A DNA stretch of 29,276 nt from NCBI GenBank assembly GCA_964614695.1, contig CAZTMB010000029.1, forward strand, positions 1 through 29,276, read 5' to 3'. The translations under genes and the position numbers were made by a program. The DNA comes from VGXO01 sp964614695 (GTDB lineage Bacteria > Planctomycetota > Phycisphaerae > Phycisphaerales > SM1A02). Positions 1 through 9,300 of the stretch are shown here, piece after piece (position 1 is the first letter of the stretch; the number at the start of each line of letters is the position of its first letter). The notes beneath the pieces are model-generated. The model was not told where the DNA came from and ran no database searches. It was given only the letters and a program-made list of their open reading frames with translations.

Positions 1-1479
1 CCGGCGATCCACTCCGCGGCGACCGCGATCCACGACGGCAAGCTCCTCTTCATCGGCGGCAAGACCTCGGGCCTGCACGGCTTCACCTGCGACCCCGCGC
101 AGAACTTCCCTGCCGCCCACTTCAACCGCGAGCTCTACGTCGTCGACCTCGCGAGCGGCGAGGTGTTCGCCCGATCGATCGACGATCCTGCCTCGGGTCT
201 CACCGGCGCCGAGCGCGCCGAGGTCGCGTCGATCAACACGCTTCGCCTGCAGGTCGACGATCGTCTGCTCGTCGTCGGCGGCTACGGGCTCGATGCGGAC
301 CTCGACTACGCGACCTTCGGCCGCCTGCGGATCATGGACGTGCCCGGAACGATCGCGTGGACGATGGGCGACGCGACCGAACTCGTCGATCACCTCCGCT
401 TCGTCGCGCCGCCCGCCGACGCGCCCGGCGAACTCGCGACGAACTTCTTCACGCTCACCGGCGGCGAGATGATCCGGATCGACGGCGGGAAGGCCGACGA
501 GTTCTGGCTCTGCCTCGGGCAGAGCTTCCAGCAGGGCTACGGCTGCATGCCGGGCTTCCCGAACCAGACCTACTCGCGGCAGATCCGCCGCTTCTCGATC
601 GACCTCGAGGCGAAGACGCCCGTCGCGACCTTCCGCGGCGCGAGCCCGCAGGCCAGTTGGGCGCGGCGACGCGACCTCAACATCTTCCCCGCGCGGGTCG
701 CCGGCGGCGAAGGCGCGGTCGCCGCGGCGGGCCCCTTCACGCCCGGGCCGAGTCCCGGGATCTGGACGGTGCCGATCGTCGTCGAGCCGAGCGGCCTGAT
801 GACGATGGACAACCCGAACGATCCCGCGACCCTCAAGCAGGGCTTCGCGGCCTACGCCTCCTCGAAGCTCGCGCTGTGGTCGGCGTCGCGCGGCGAGAAC
901 TGGCTCGTCGCGATGGGCGGGATCGGCTACGTCGTCGTCGAGGACGGCGCCTACGTCGAGGACACCGGACTCCCCTACTCGAACGAGTCGTTCGCGCTTC
1001 GCTACGCGCCTTCGAGCGACTCGTGGTCGCAGCACCTGCTGCTCGACTCGTCGTTCCCGACGATCGTCGCGCCCGACAGCGGCGAGACCTACTTCTTCGG
1101 CACCGAGACGCTCGTCTTCCCGCTTGTGCAGACCGACGGCCACGACATGTTCGATCTCGACGCGCTGCTTGCCGCCGGCCGGACCGTCGACATCGCGCTC
1201 CTTCACGGCGGGATCGTCGCGGAGGGGCAAGGCGTCGGCAACTTCCCCAACACCTACGCCTCGAACACGATGTTCAAGGTCTCGATCGCCGCCGCCTGCA
1301 TCGGCGACCTCACCGGCGGCGACGCGGTCGACGGCAGCGACATCGCGGTGCTGCTCGGCGCCTGGGGCGCGGTGCCGCCGAACGCGATCGTGCCGGCCGA
1401 CTTGAACGGCGACGGCGAGGTGAACGGCGCGGACCTGTCGATCCTGCTGTCGAACTGGGGTCCGTGCGGGAAGCCGTGA
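1..1479 (+). CDS. Secreted kelch-like / dockerin-like protein, 5' end outside window
   Basis: The reading frame is open from base 1 and ends at the TGA at 1477-1479, so the N-terminus and any signal peptide lie outside the window. The first residues (HDGKLLFIGGKTSG) look like a kelch blade strand, and further GG-containing strands (LLVVGGYGLD, WLVAMGGIGYVVV) follow, suggesting a beta-propeller. The last 60 residues hold two Asp-rich dockerin-like loops (DAVDGSDIAVLLGAWG and DLNGDGEVNGADLSILLSNWG) followed by a Cys. This type I dockerin-like tail is very common in secreted planctomycete proteins. The substrate and role are unknown; surface attachment or extracellular binding is an inference from the architecture. 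It ends 9 bases before a sequencing gap. Confidence 0.85.
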   Translation, partial: PAIHSAATAIHDGKLLFIGGKTSGLHGFTCDPAQNFPAAHFNRELYVVDLASGEVFARSIDDPASGLTGAERAEVASINTLRLQVDDRLLVVGGYGLDADLDYATFGRLRIMDVPGTIAWTMGDATELVDHLRFVAPPADAPGELATNFFTLTGGEMIRIDGGKADEFWLCLGQSFQQGYGCMPGFPNQTYSRQIRRFSIDLEAKTPVATFRGASPQASWARRRDLNIFPARVAGGEGAVAAAGPFTPGPSPGIWTVPIVVEPSGLMTMDNPNDPATLKQGFAAYASSKLALWSASRGENWLVAMGGIGYVVVEDGAYVEDTGLPYSNESFALRYAPSSDSWSQHLLLDSSFPTIVAPDSGETYFFGTETLVFPLVQTDGHDMFDLDALLAAGRTVDIALLHGGIVAEGQGVGNFPNTYASNTMFKVSIAAACIGDLTGGDAVDGSDIAVLLGAWGAVPPNAIVPADLNGDGEVNGADLSILLSNWGPCGKP

Positions 1480-1488
1480 GGCAAGCGG

Positions 1489-1588
1489 NNNNNNNNNNNN
1501 NNNNNNNNNNNNNNNNNNNNNNNNNNNNNNNNNNNNNNNNNNNNNNNNNNNNNNNNNNNNNNNNNNNNNNNNNNNNNNNNNNNNNNNN
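1489..1588. other. Assembly gap (100 N)
   Basis: There are exactly 100 N between the dockerin-protein stop and the C-terminal coding end of the P450. A round 100 is the usual placeholder for a gap of unknown size, so real spacing cannot be inferred. The few missing C-terminal P450 residues and its stop codon should lie here. The flanks share no obvious repeat. Confidence 0.97.
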
Positions 1589-2925
1589 CCGTTCGGCGCG
1601 GCGGTGACCTGCGGCCGCATCGGCGGGCGACGAGCACCTGGCGCCCAGCGGATCCTGAAGTCGCGGCAGATCAGCGCGAGGGCGACCCGCATCTCGACGA
1701 GCGCGAAGTGCATGCCGATGCAGGTGTGCCGTCCCGCGGCGAACGGCATGTAGGCGTGCCGCGGCGGCTCGCGTTCGGGAAGCCATCGATCCGGATCGAA
1801 GCGATCGGCATCCGGGCCCCACACGGCGGTCCGATGCATGCCCCAGATCGAGATGAGAAGCGTCGTCCCCTTGGGGATGCGGCGCCCCGCGACCACTTCG
1901 TCCGCCACGACCTCGCGGCCGAGGTTGTAGACCGGCGGGTTCAGCCGCAGCGTCTCCTCGATCACACGCTTGGACAGCGCGAGCTTCTCGAGCGCCGCCC
2001 CGCTCACCTCGCCCTCGATGCCCGCGGCACGAGCCTCTTCGCCGATCGCATCGCAGAGGCCGGGTTGATCCATCACCTCGCAGAGCGCCCACGCCAGTCC
2101 GGTCGCGGTCGTCTCGAAGCCGGCGGCGAAGAGGGTCTTGGTCTGGTCGAGCAGTTCCGAACGCGAGAAGCCCTCGCCCGCCGCGTCGCGGGCCCGCATC
2201 AGGGCCGAGAGGATGTCGCGGCCCTCCGGATCGCGCAGCCGCGCATCGACCACCGGGCCAAGGAACGCCTCGAACGCCTCGCGCATCCGCCGCTGGATCC
2301 GCCGCCGCCTCGTCAGGATCCACTCGGGGAGCGGCAAGATCGCATTGTTGCGCCGGCGGACCTCGAGCAACGCTTCGCGCACCAGCGCGCCGAACCGATC
2401 CGCGACCTCGAGCGGCGGCTCGATCCCGCAGAGCGCCGCGGTGATCCCATCGAGCGTGAATCGCTGAAGGTCGATCCGCGCGTCGATCGCCTCGCCCCGA
2501 CGCGCGACCGCCTCCCAACGGTCTCGCACCCGCGTCCAGCATCGCGCGGTCACCGTCGCGACCTCGCGGACCGGATCGCTTCGGAACGCCGGCTGCATCA
2601 TTCGCCGGGCCCGCTGCCAAGGCTCCCCTTCCTGCGAGAGCAGCCCGTCTCCGATGATCGAACGAGCCTCGCGGTAGTGGAAGCTCCGCGGGAAGTTGTC
2701 GACCTTCTCGGCGAGGATGTGCCGCGCAAGCACCGGATCGTCGATCGCGACGAGTTCGCGATGGAGGACCCGGAACCGCACCGCGCCGCCATGCTCGCGC
2801 GCCAGCCGGACCGCAAGCGCAAGCGGATCGCGGGCGAGGTCGAGGGCGTGCCCAAGTATGGGCAGGCCTCGCGCGAAGGGCAGTTCCTCGATCGCGGCTT
2901 CGGTGCTTCGCGGCTCGTCGTTCAT
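1589..2925 (-). CDS. Cytochrome P450, 3' end lost in gap
   Basis: A haem-thiolate monooxygenase, read on the minus strand from the ATG at 2925 to the gap. It has the expected landmarks in order: N-terminal Pro-rich entry (PFARGLPILGHALDLARDP), C-helix WQRARRMMQPAF, I-helix oxygen-activation segment FAAGFETTATGLAW, the K-helix ExxR (EETLR), the PERF-like RFDPDRW, and the haem loop PFAAGRHTCIGMHFA with the axial Cys. About 445 residues are present and only the last few are missing. The ATG overlaps the stop of the upstream 47-residue ORF (ATGA), so translation is probably coupled. It is the last visible gene of a panD-acyltransferase-small ORF-P450 operon. Substrate unknown; the MMQPAF helix resembles fatty-acid/CYP102-like bacterial P450s, but I would not assign a family. 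No redox partner gene is visible. Confidence 0.95.
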
Positions 2926-3065
2926 GCGTCCTCGTCCCCCCAATCGGCCTCGCCGATCCCGCAATACGGCGCCGCGTCGTCGACGCGCGGCTTCGAGTCG
3001 CCGCGCGGATCGACGAGCACGCCTCGAAGCGGCGGGATCGGCCGGCTCGTGCACTCGGCGGTCAT
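2922..3065 (-). CDS. Small ORF, 47 residues, coupled to both neighbours
   Basis: A 48-codon ORF between the acyltransferase-like gene and the P450. Its ATG (3065-3063) overlaps the upstream TGA as ATGA, and its own TGA (2924-2922) overlaps the P450 ATG in the same way. A GGAG lies 8 bases before the ATG. The peptide begins MTAECTSRPIPPLRGVLVD and ends PYCGIGEADWGDEDA. It is acidic at the C-terminus, with two Cys, one Tyr and one Trp, and shows no signal peptide or membrane segment. I do not recognise a family. The double overlap and the ribosome site argue that it is translated; it might also be only a coupling spacer. Roles such as P450 helper, small carrier or modified peptide are speculation. 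Confidence 0.6.
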   Translation of the reverse strand: MTAECTSRPIPPLRGVLVDPRGDSKPRVDDAAPYCGIGEADWGDEDA

Positions 3066-4297
3066 CGGGCCCGCTCCGGATCGACGATCGGCGCGGCGAG
3101 ACCGGGACGCCTCGCCGCGATCCGGGCGATCGCGCCGACCGCGCTCGCGAACGGTTCCGCGAGGAGGGCGACGTGATCCGCGACCTCCACCTCGCCACGC
3201 TCGCGCAGCGCCTCCGACATGCGATCGATCGCTCGATCATCGTCCTCGGCGGTCATGGTGCGGAGGATCTCGAGCGCGTCGCGATCGCCGTCCCACACGT
3301 CGATCAGCGTGAGCAGGAACAGGTCGAGCGACTCCGTCACGATCGAGACCGGCGAGGTCTCGTCGGTCCGGCCCGGCCCGTCCGCCCGCGACGCGAACTC
3401 CGCGACCGCATGCCAGAGCCGCTCGACGTCATCGGCGTCGCGATGCGCGAATTCGATCGCGGGCTCGTGCGGATGCGCGGCCGCGGCGTGCGCGAGGGCC
3501 TGCCGCGCGATCGCCAGCACGTGGGTCGCGCCACGTCGACGCGCCTCGAGCCCCACCGCGGGATCGGGCCGGCCTCGCGCGATCTCGAGCGCGACGAGCA
3601 GGCGCGCCAGCGCGATTCCCGTCTCCTCCCGCGCGAAGGAGAGCAGCAACGCGAAATCGTCGTGCGGCGAGGGCAGGCCGCGCTGCCCGCGGTCGGCGCG
3701 CTCGATCTGCCGGCGGTTCCAGCGCGAGGTCCGAACCAGCTCGAAGTGCAGGAAGTAGCGGAGCTCGCCGGCGATCTCGACCTCCGACAGCACCTTCGCC
3801 CCCATGCGGCGATAAAGCGGCAGCAGCCGCCGCGCGCAGGTCGCGAGGCCGTCACCGAACCCGGCGGCCCGCAAGTCGCGGAACGCCTCGTCCCACGCGG
3901 CATGGAAGTGCCCGAGCGAGTGGTCGTCCCGCGAGTAGGCGAGCGTGAACTCGCAGAGCCTGCGGCCGTCGGCCAGCGCGGGCGGCACGGCGAAGCCGTA
4001 GGCGGCGCTCTGCAGCAGCGCCAGCCGCAGGTTCACGAGGATCGCCGTGTGCACGCGCCCGCCTTCGATCTCGATCCAGCCGCGCTGGTCCTCCGCAGGC
4101 ACCCGCGTGCGCACCCGCTGCAGCGCGTCGTCCCAGATCCAAAGGCCGCGAAGAAGCGGACTGGATCGGCCGCCGTCGAAGGCGAGATACGCCTCGGACT
4201 CGAGGCTGGCGACGAGCGCGGGGTCCGCCCAGTCGAGCGGACGCGTGACCCGCTCCGCCGACGCGATGCTTCCTTCGCCTGCGCCCGAGTCGCTCAA
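3062..4297 (-). CDS. Putative GNAT-like acyltransferase with helical C-terminal domain
   Basis: A 411-residue protein. It starts with TTG at 4297, supported by a strong GGGAGG 6 bases upstream and a TTGA overlap with the panD stop. Residues ~60-190 have a pattern resembling GNAT acyltransferases: RGWIEIEGGRVHTAILV (strands), LCEFTLAYSRDDHSLGHF (core strand and acyl-CoA loop region), then LPLYRRMGAKVLSEVEIAG and RYFLHFEL, like the YxxxGF element and final strands. The motif match is partial, so this is tentative. Residues ~200-411 are mainly helical with no recognised motif. No signal peptide or membrane segment. Lying directly after panD, it could use beta-alanine, or CoA chemistry that depends on it, but that is inference from position only. 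Confidence 0.5.
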   Translation of the reverse strand: MSDSGAGEGSIASAERVTRPLDWADPALVASLESEAYLAFDGGRSSPLLRGLWIWDDALQRVRTRVPAEDQRGWIEIEGGRVHTAILVNLRLALLQSAAYGFAVPPALADGRRLCEFTLAYSRDDHSLGHFHAAWDEAFRDLRAAGFGDGLATCARRLLPLYRRMGAKVLSEVEIAGELRYFLHFELVRTSRWNRRQIERADRGQRGLPSPHDDFALLLSFAREETGIALARLLVALEIARGRPDPAVGLEARRRGATHVLAIARQALAHAAAAHPHEPAIEFAHRDADDVERLWHAVAEFASRADGPGRTDETSPVSIVTESLDLFLLTLIDVWDGDRDALEILRTMTAEDDDRAIDRMSEALRERGEVEVADHVALLAEPFASAVGAIARIAARRPGLAAPIVDPERAR

Positions 4298-4722
4298 CGA
4301 TCGCCTCCCGCGTCGGCGACCCGCTGACGCTCGACCCGCTCGATGCGGTTGCGATCGTCGACGAACACGACGTTGAGGACGTGCTCGCGAATCCGCGACG
4401 GCTCGACCTGCCCCTCCGCGACGACGTAGGCCTTGTCGCCCGGCAGGAAGTGTCGCGCCGGTGCTCCATTGAGCCCGATGATCCCGCTGCCCCTCGGTCC
4501 AGCGATGACATAGGTCTGCCAGAACGCGCCGGTCGACTGGTTGGTGATCTGCACCATCTGCAGCGGCACCAGCCCTGCGGCGTCGATCAGGTCCTCGTCG
4601 ATCGTGATCGAGCCGACGTAGTGGAGATCCGCCTGCGTCACGGTGACCGCGTGCAGTTTCGCGATCGCCATGCGGACGGTGGCGACGGCGGGCGAGAGAG
4701 GCGTGGGTTCGGATGGGGTCAT
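4294..4722 (-). CDS. panD: Aspartate 1-decarboxylase (pyruvoyl-dependent)
   Basis: Converts L-aspartate to beta-alanine for pantothenate and coenzyme A synthesis, in the cytoplasm. The sequence is diagnostic: KLHAVTVTQADLHYVGSITID carries the Gly-Ser self-cleavage site where Ser becomes the pyruvoyl group, and it is followed by a conserved NGAPARHFLPGDKAYVVA-type segment. From the ATG at 4722 it has 142 residues; an internal ATG at 4671 would give 125, matching the usual ~126. I use 4722 because AGGA precedes it and no ribosome site precedes 4671; the 17 extra residues (MTPSEPTPLSPAVATVR) look dispensable. It is first in an operon with an acyltransferase-like gene, a small ORF and a P450. No other pantothenate genes are visible, so it may serve a dedicated pathway as well as, or instead of, CoA synthesis. 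Confidence 0.95.
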   Translation of the reverse strand: MTPSEPTPLSPAVATVRMAIAKLHAVTVTQADLHYVGSITIDEDLIDAAGLVPLQMVQITNQSTGAFWQTYVIAGPRGSGIIGLNGAPARHFLPGDKAYVVAEGQVEPSRIREHVLNVVFVDDRNRIERVERQRVADAGGDR

Positions 4723-4954
4723 GGCGATCCTGAGGCGGTGCCGGATGGCGTGGCCTGGTGCGCGACGCGACGAGGTGCTCGGCGCCCTTTCCGACTTGCG
4801 CCGGCCGCCGATGCCCGACGAGCTTGGCGTGACGGCAGCCGACGCCGGTCGAGCGGGCGGGAAGATAACTCGCCGAATCGCGGGCGGGCGCGCCGTGCCG
4901 GATCTCCTATCGTCCCCGCTCCGCAGCGTTCGCCGCGGACCGGAGTCTTGCCGC

Positions 4955-6184
4955 ATGGGATCGACCGACGCGACCTCGAAGACACGCTGTAGCCCGATGC
5001 GGGCGGCTCGCCTCGAAGCTCTTTCTCGCCTCGCGTGCGCCACGGCGATGGCGCTCTGCTCGGCGAGCGCCTTCGCGGCGCCGCAGGAGTGCCCGACCGC
5101 CGACCTCGACGGCAACGGCCTCGTCGACGAGGCCGACATCGAGATCGTGCGCCGCCAGCTCGGCCGAACCTGCCCGCCGCGGATCGACGCGATCACGCCG
5201 TCGGTCGGCGCCCTCGGCGAAGCGTCGACCATCACGATCGAAGGCCTCGCCCTCGGCGGCGCGACGAGCGTGACGATCGGCGGCGTGGCCGCCGCGTCGA
5301 TCGAAGCGATCGCACCGCAGTCGCTGCGCGTGGTCGTCGCGCCCTCGTCGGAGCCCGGGCCGAAGGAGATCCTGGTGACGACGCCGACCGGGACCGCATC
5401 CCTTCCGGCGGGCTTCCGCCATCTCGATGCGAACCTCGCCTGGGCCGAGACGATCGAAACCGCGCCAGACCCCGAGGTCGTCGTCGATCCGGCGCTTCGC
5501 TCGGCGATCGAGGCGACCGGGCTTCCGTGGCGAGTGCGCGACAAGACGACCGGCATCGAACTGCTGCTGGTGCCGCCGGGCTCGTTCGCGATGGGATCGC
5601 CAAGCGACGACCCGAACGCGTTCCCGGACGAGTCCCCGGTCCGCACCGTCGCGATCACCCGGCCGTTCTATCTCGGCCGCACCGAGGTGACGCGCGGCCA
5701 GTGGAATCCGCAGGCCACGGCACCGGACGTCGCGACCGACCTCGACCAGCATCCGATCGAAGGCGTCTCGTGGATCGAGGCGATGGCCTTCGCGACGCGG
5801 CATGGCCTGCGGCTGCCGACCGAGGCCGAATGGGAGTACGCCTGCCGCGCCGGTGGCGAAGGCCCGAGCCGCGAGGAGCTCTCCGCGTTCGCCTGGCACT
5901 GGCCGATCTCCGGCGGGTCCTCGCAGCCCGTCGCGACACGCCTCGCCAACGGCTTCGGCCTCCACGACATGCTCGGCAACGCCTTCGAGTGGGTCGCCGA
6001 CTGGTACGGCCCCTACGACGCGACGGACCTCGTCGACCCGCAGGGCTCGGAAGACGGCACCGGCCGCGTCGTGCGTGGAGGCAGCTGGTACTTCCGCACG
6101 CTCAGCCGCCCCGCGCGGCGCTACGAGTTCGAGCCGCAGCAGCAGCGACACGACGTCGGCTTCCGCGTCGCGCGCGATCCCTGA
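4955..6184 (+). CDS. Secreted protein: dockerin-like loop, IPT/TIG domain, SUMF1-like domain
   Basis: About 409 residues. The ATG at 4955 has GGAG 9 bases upstream; the ATG at 4997 would give a shorter, more classical signal peptide (MRAARLEAL... LCSASAFAA) and is a good alternative. After the signal come an Asp-rich dockerin/EF-hand-like loop (DLDGNGLVDEADIEIV), an IPT/TIG immunoglobulin-like domain (PRIDAITPSVGALGEAS... ending GFRHL) and a formylglycine-generating-enzyme-like (SUMF1/DUF323) domain with VPPGSFAMGS, LPTEAEWEYACRAG, LGNAFEWVADW, VVRGGSWYFR and GFRVARD. The segment after GGSWYFR has no Cys, whereas true FGEs carry a reactive Cys pair there. It is therefore probably not a sulfatase-activating oxidase but a secreted fold homologue, perhaps binding. 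It is divergent from panD and convergent with lanM. Confidence 0.88.
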   Translation: MGSTDATSKTRCSPMRAARLEALSRLACATAMALCSASAFAAPQECPTADLDGNGLVDEADIEIVRRQLGRTCPPRIDAITPSVGALGEASTITIEGLALGGATSVTIGGVAAASIEAIAPQSLRVVVAPSSEPGPKEILVTTPTGTASLPAGFRHLDANLAWAETIETAPDPEVVVDPALRSAIEATGLPWRVRDKTTGIELLLVPPGSFAMGSPSDDPNAFPDESPVRTVAITRPFYLGRTEVTRGQWNPQATAPDVATDLDQHPIEGVSWIEAMAFATRHGLRLPTEAEWEYACRAGGEGPSREELSAFAWHWPISGGSSQPVATRLANGFGLHDMLGNAFEWVADWYGPYDATDLVDPQGSEDGTGRVVRGGSWYFRTLSRPARRYEFEPQQQRHDVGFRVARDP

Positions 6185-6375
6185 TCGGCGCCGCCGCACC
6201 GTTCACGGCGGACCGCTTCGTTGATCGAGCGCCGAACTGGCACGGCCGACGATGATCGCGCGCTGTTGGCGGCATGAAGCCTTCTGCGTGCCCCCGGTCC
6301 TCGCGCCCGGGCCGCCATCGGTGGTCGGCGCACTCGCGGGACCAAGCAATCCTTGAGATCAATCGCAGGTTCGCA

Positions 6376-9300
6376 TCACACCTCAAGCATGAGAACCGAC
6401 GTCGGCTCGTCCATCGCGAGCGCGAGGTGCATCCACGCCTGGCCGGGATAGCCCTGCAGGAGCGACACGCCGCTCTCGACGCGATCGGGCCACGCCGGCG
6501 CGGTCGCCTGCGCTGCGAGATGCCGCGCCTGCTCGCGAAGATCCGGGCGCTCGAGCAGCCGCGCGAGCACCCGCAGGGTCTCGATCCTTCCCGCGGCGCC
6601 GCAGCAGAGATGGTGGCGACCGCTGAAGATCGCGCCCCCGGTGATCCGCGCGAGCGCGAAGTCGAGGTCCTCGCGCAGGAACGGCTCGTCGACATGCTTG
6701 AGCACCGCGGCGCGGGAGAGCGCGATGCCGTCGGCGCCGGCGCACCAGGCATCGAAGCCCGAAGGCGTCGGGATCGGATCGCCGGGTCCGCATGACCGCA
6801 GGTCCGGCCAACCGCCTGGACCGTCACTTGAGTGCATCGCGTGCTCGACGCGGAGCGCTTCGATCGCGAGTTCGCGGAAGTCCGGGCGATCGAAGCGCAC
6901 GCCCGCCTCGACGAGCGCCATCGCGATCCCCGCGCGGCCGTGGCCGAGGCCGTTGAGCGAGCGAGACCAGCGCGAGGAGGTCCAGCCGACGCCGTCGGTC
7001 TGCGAGACGTTCGCGACAAGGTGTTCGCCGATCGCGACGACGACGTCGCGGACCGCGATCGACGGATCCTCGCGGAGGAGCGACATCAACAGAAGCATGG
7101 CGCCCGCGCCGCCGTTGACCACATCGAGCGACCGGTCGCGCTCGATCGCCCGCGGCGAGATCGACTCGACGATCCGCCGCGCGAGATCGCGATACCCGCC
7201 GCCGCCCTCGTGGCGTCCAAGCGCCCAGCACGCCGCGAGCAGCCCGCAGCGCTCGCCCATGCCCGAGACCGGCTCCAGTTCGAAGATCGAGGCGATGCGT
7301 CGCGGATCCCGTCGCATCAGCTCGGCGTGCCAGCCGACGCTCGCCCTCGCCAGCTCGAGCAGTTCGCGGCGGCCGAAGCGGCGGTAGGCCGCTTCGAGCA
7401 GGAGCACGATCCCGCCGCGGCCCGAATAGAGACCCGGCCGCAGCGCGGTCGGCTTGATCGCTCCGGTCGTCGGATCGAGCACCGCGTCGATCCAGCTCGC
7501 CTGATCGGTCCCGCTGCGGATCGCCGAGGACTCGAGACGATCGAGCATCGCGACGACGAATGCGTCGATCTCCGCCTCGCCCGCCGGCCGCTTCGCGAGC
7601 GTCTCCGCGGTCGCCTCGGCCCGGCCCCCGCGCACGAGCAGCAGCTCCTGCATCGAGAGATGCGCCGAGACGTAGCTCGACTCGATCAGGCGGACCTGCT
7701 GCGCGAGGTCGTCCTCGCCCATCGCATCGAGCTGCCTCTTCGAGGTCTCCGCCGCCGAGCTCGCGAGGTCCGCCGGCTCGATCGGCCGCGGCGATCCGTC
7801 CACCGGATCGAGCTCGTGGTAGCGCGTCTCGCCCACCCGCGCGACGAAGTAGGGCACGTCGCCGCGGAGGATCGCGTCGCTCTCGACATCGCAGATCGCT
7901 TCGACGATCTCGACCGTGCGCGTCGGCATCGTCTCCCACTGGCTCGAGCCGACCCGCAGCCGCTCGGCGCGGATCCAGCGATCGACGCCCGAACTCGCCA
8001 CCTTCGCATCGCAGGTCTCGAAGCCGAGCCGCACATAGACGTTGGTCGGGCGATTGATCGCGCGGGCCCACGCCGACGCGATCGCTCCGCCGAGATCGGC
8101 TCGCTCGGCCCACGAGCCGCGAAGCGCGAGAATCGCGCGGTAGCCCGCGCGGTAGCCCTCGACCACCTCGCCGCGATGGGCCATCGGATCGATCGCGCTG
8201 CCGTCGGCGAGCGTCGGCCGCGATTGCGTCTCGGGATCGTCGTCGGATGGCGCTTCCGCCGGTTCGTCCTCCCAGCGCGGGAAGTCGGTGCAGGCGTGGG
8301 CGAGGCGACGCGATCCGGCCGTGGCGGCGCCGCCGCCGAGCGCTCCGATGTTCCGCAGGCCGCCGCGGCCGTCGCGCCGCGCAAAGACCTGCGGCAGGAG
8401 CAGCGTCCGCGTCACCGAGCGGGCGACCAGTTCGACCGCCGGCTCCCGCGCGGTCGCCGGATCGGCCGAGATCGGTTCGCCCACGGTGATCGTCTCGAGA
8501 TCGATCGCGACCGGTTCCGGACCGGCCGCGACGAGGTTCTCCGAGTGGAAGTCGTTGCCCTGCAGCGCGTGCACGATCGCGAGCGTCGCGCCGGTGCGGC
8601 GATGGAAGGTGCGAAGCTCCGCGAGATCGCGGCACGCTCGACGCGGCACGAACTCCATCCAGCCATGCGTGCCGCGATCGAGGACCTTCGCCGCACGAAG
8701 CCTGAACTCCGGCTCGACCGCGCCGTTGAACGCTTCGACGATCCGGCACCAGCCCGCGTCGATCGACATCGAGCGCGGCTTGTAGACCGCCACGCCGTGC
8801 TCGAAGCGGCAGACCATGACGGCGCGACCACCGTTGTGGCTGTCGGAGATGCCGCGCCCGCCGCCAACGAGGGCGCCGAGCGGGCGTCCGCCGTTGAAGG
8901 CCTGCTCGATCGCAGCGCGATCGGCCTCGAGCCGCTCGGCCAGTTCACGAAGCGCGCCGATCCAGAAGATCACCCGCGTCGCGACCAGCCGCGCGAGCGC
9001 TGGATGGCGACGCATGAACGCCGCGCCGCCCTCGGCGAGCGCCTCTTCGACGACCGCGGCATAGGCCTCGCGCGGCGGCGGATCCTCGAGCAGCCGCAGG
9101 AACTGCTCGTTGGTCGAGTAGGTCTCGGCGCGTCGCGCTTCGAACGCCGCTTCGAGCGTGGCCCGCACGCACCGCACGAGGTCGGCGGTGAGCCCGTGGC
9201 GCTCGGTCTGCAGGACCGCCGCGCCGAGCACGTGGTCGATCTTCGGCGACTGCCGGCGCAGCTCGCTCGTCGCGAACTCGACCCACGGCACCACTGCATG

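Noticed and set aside
1310..2620. Long minus-strand open frame running through the first gap
   Set aside because: The frame reads through the N run and is Arg/Gly-rich shadow coding. The P450 frame on the same strand carries all family motifs.
3219..3903. Ser/Arg-rich open frames on either strand within the acyltransferase-like gene
   Set aside because: Their compositions are typical of shadow frames in GC-rich DNA, and the 3062-4297 frame has start, ribosome site and overlaps.
4643..4954. Upstream extension of the SUMF1-like gene
   Set aside because: It would overlap the panD start on the opposite strand and place about 100 residues before the signal peptide.
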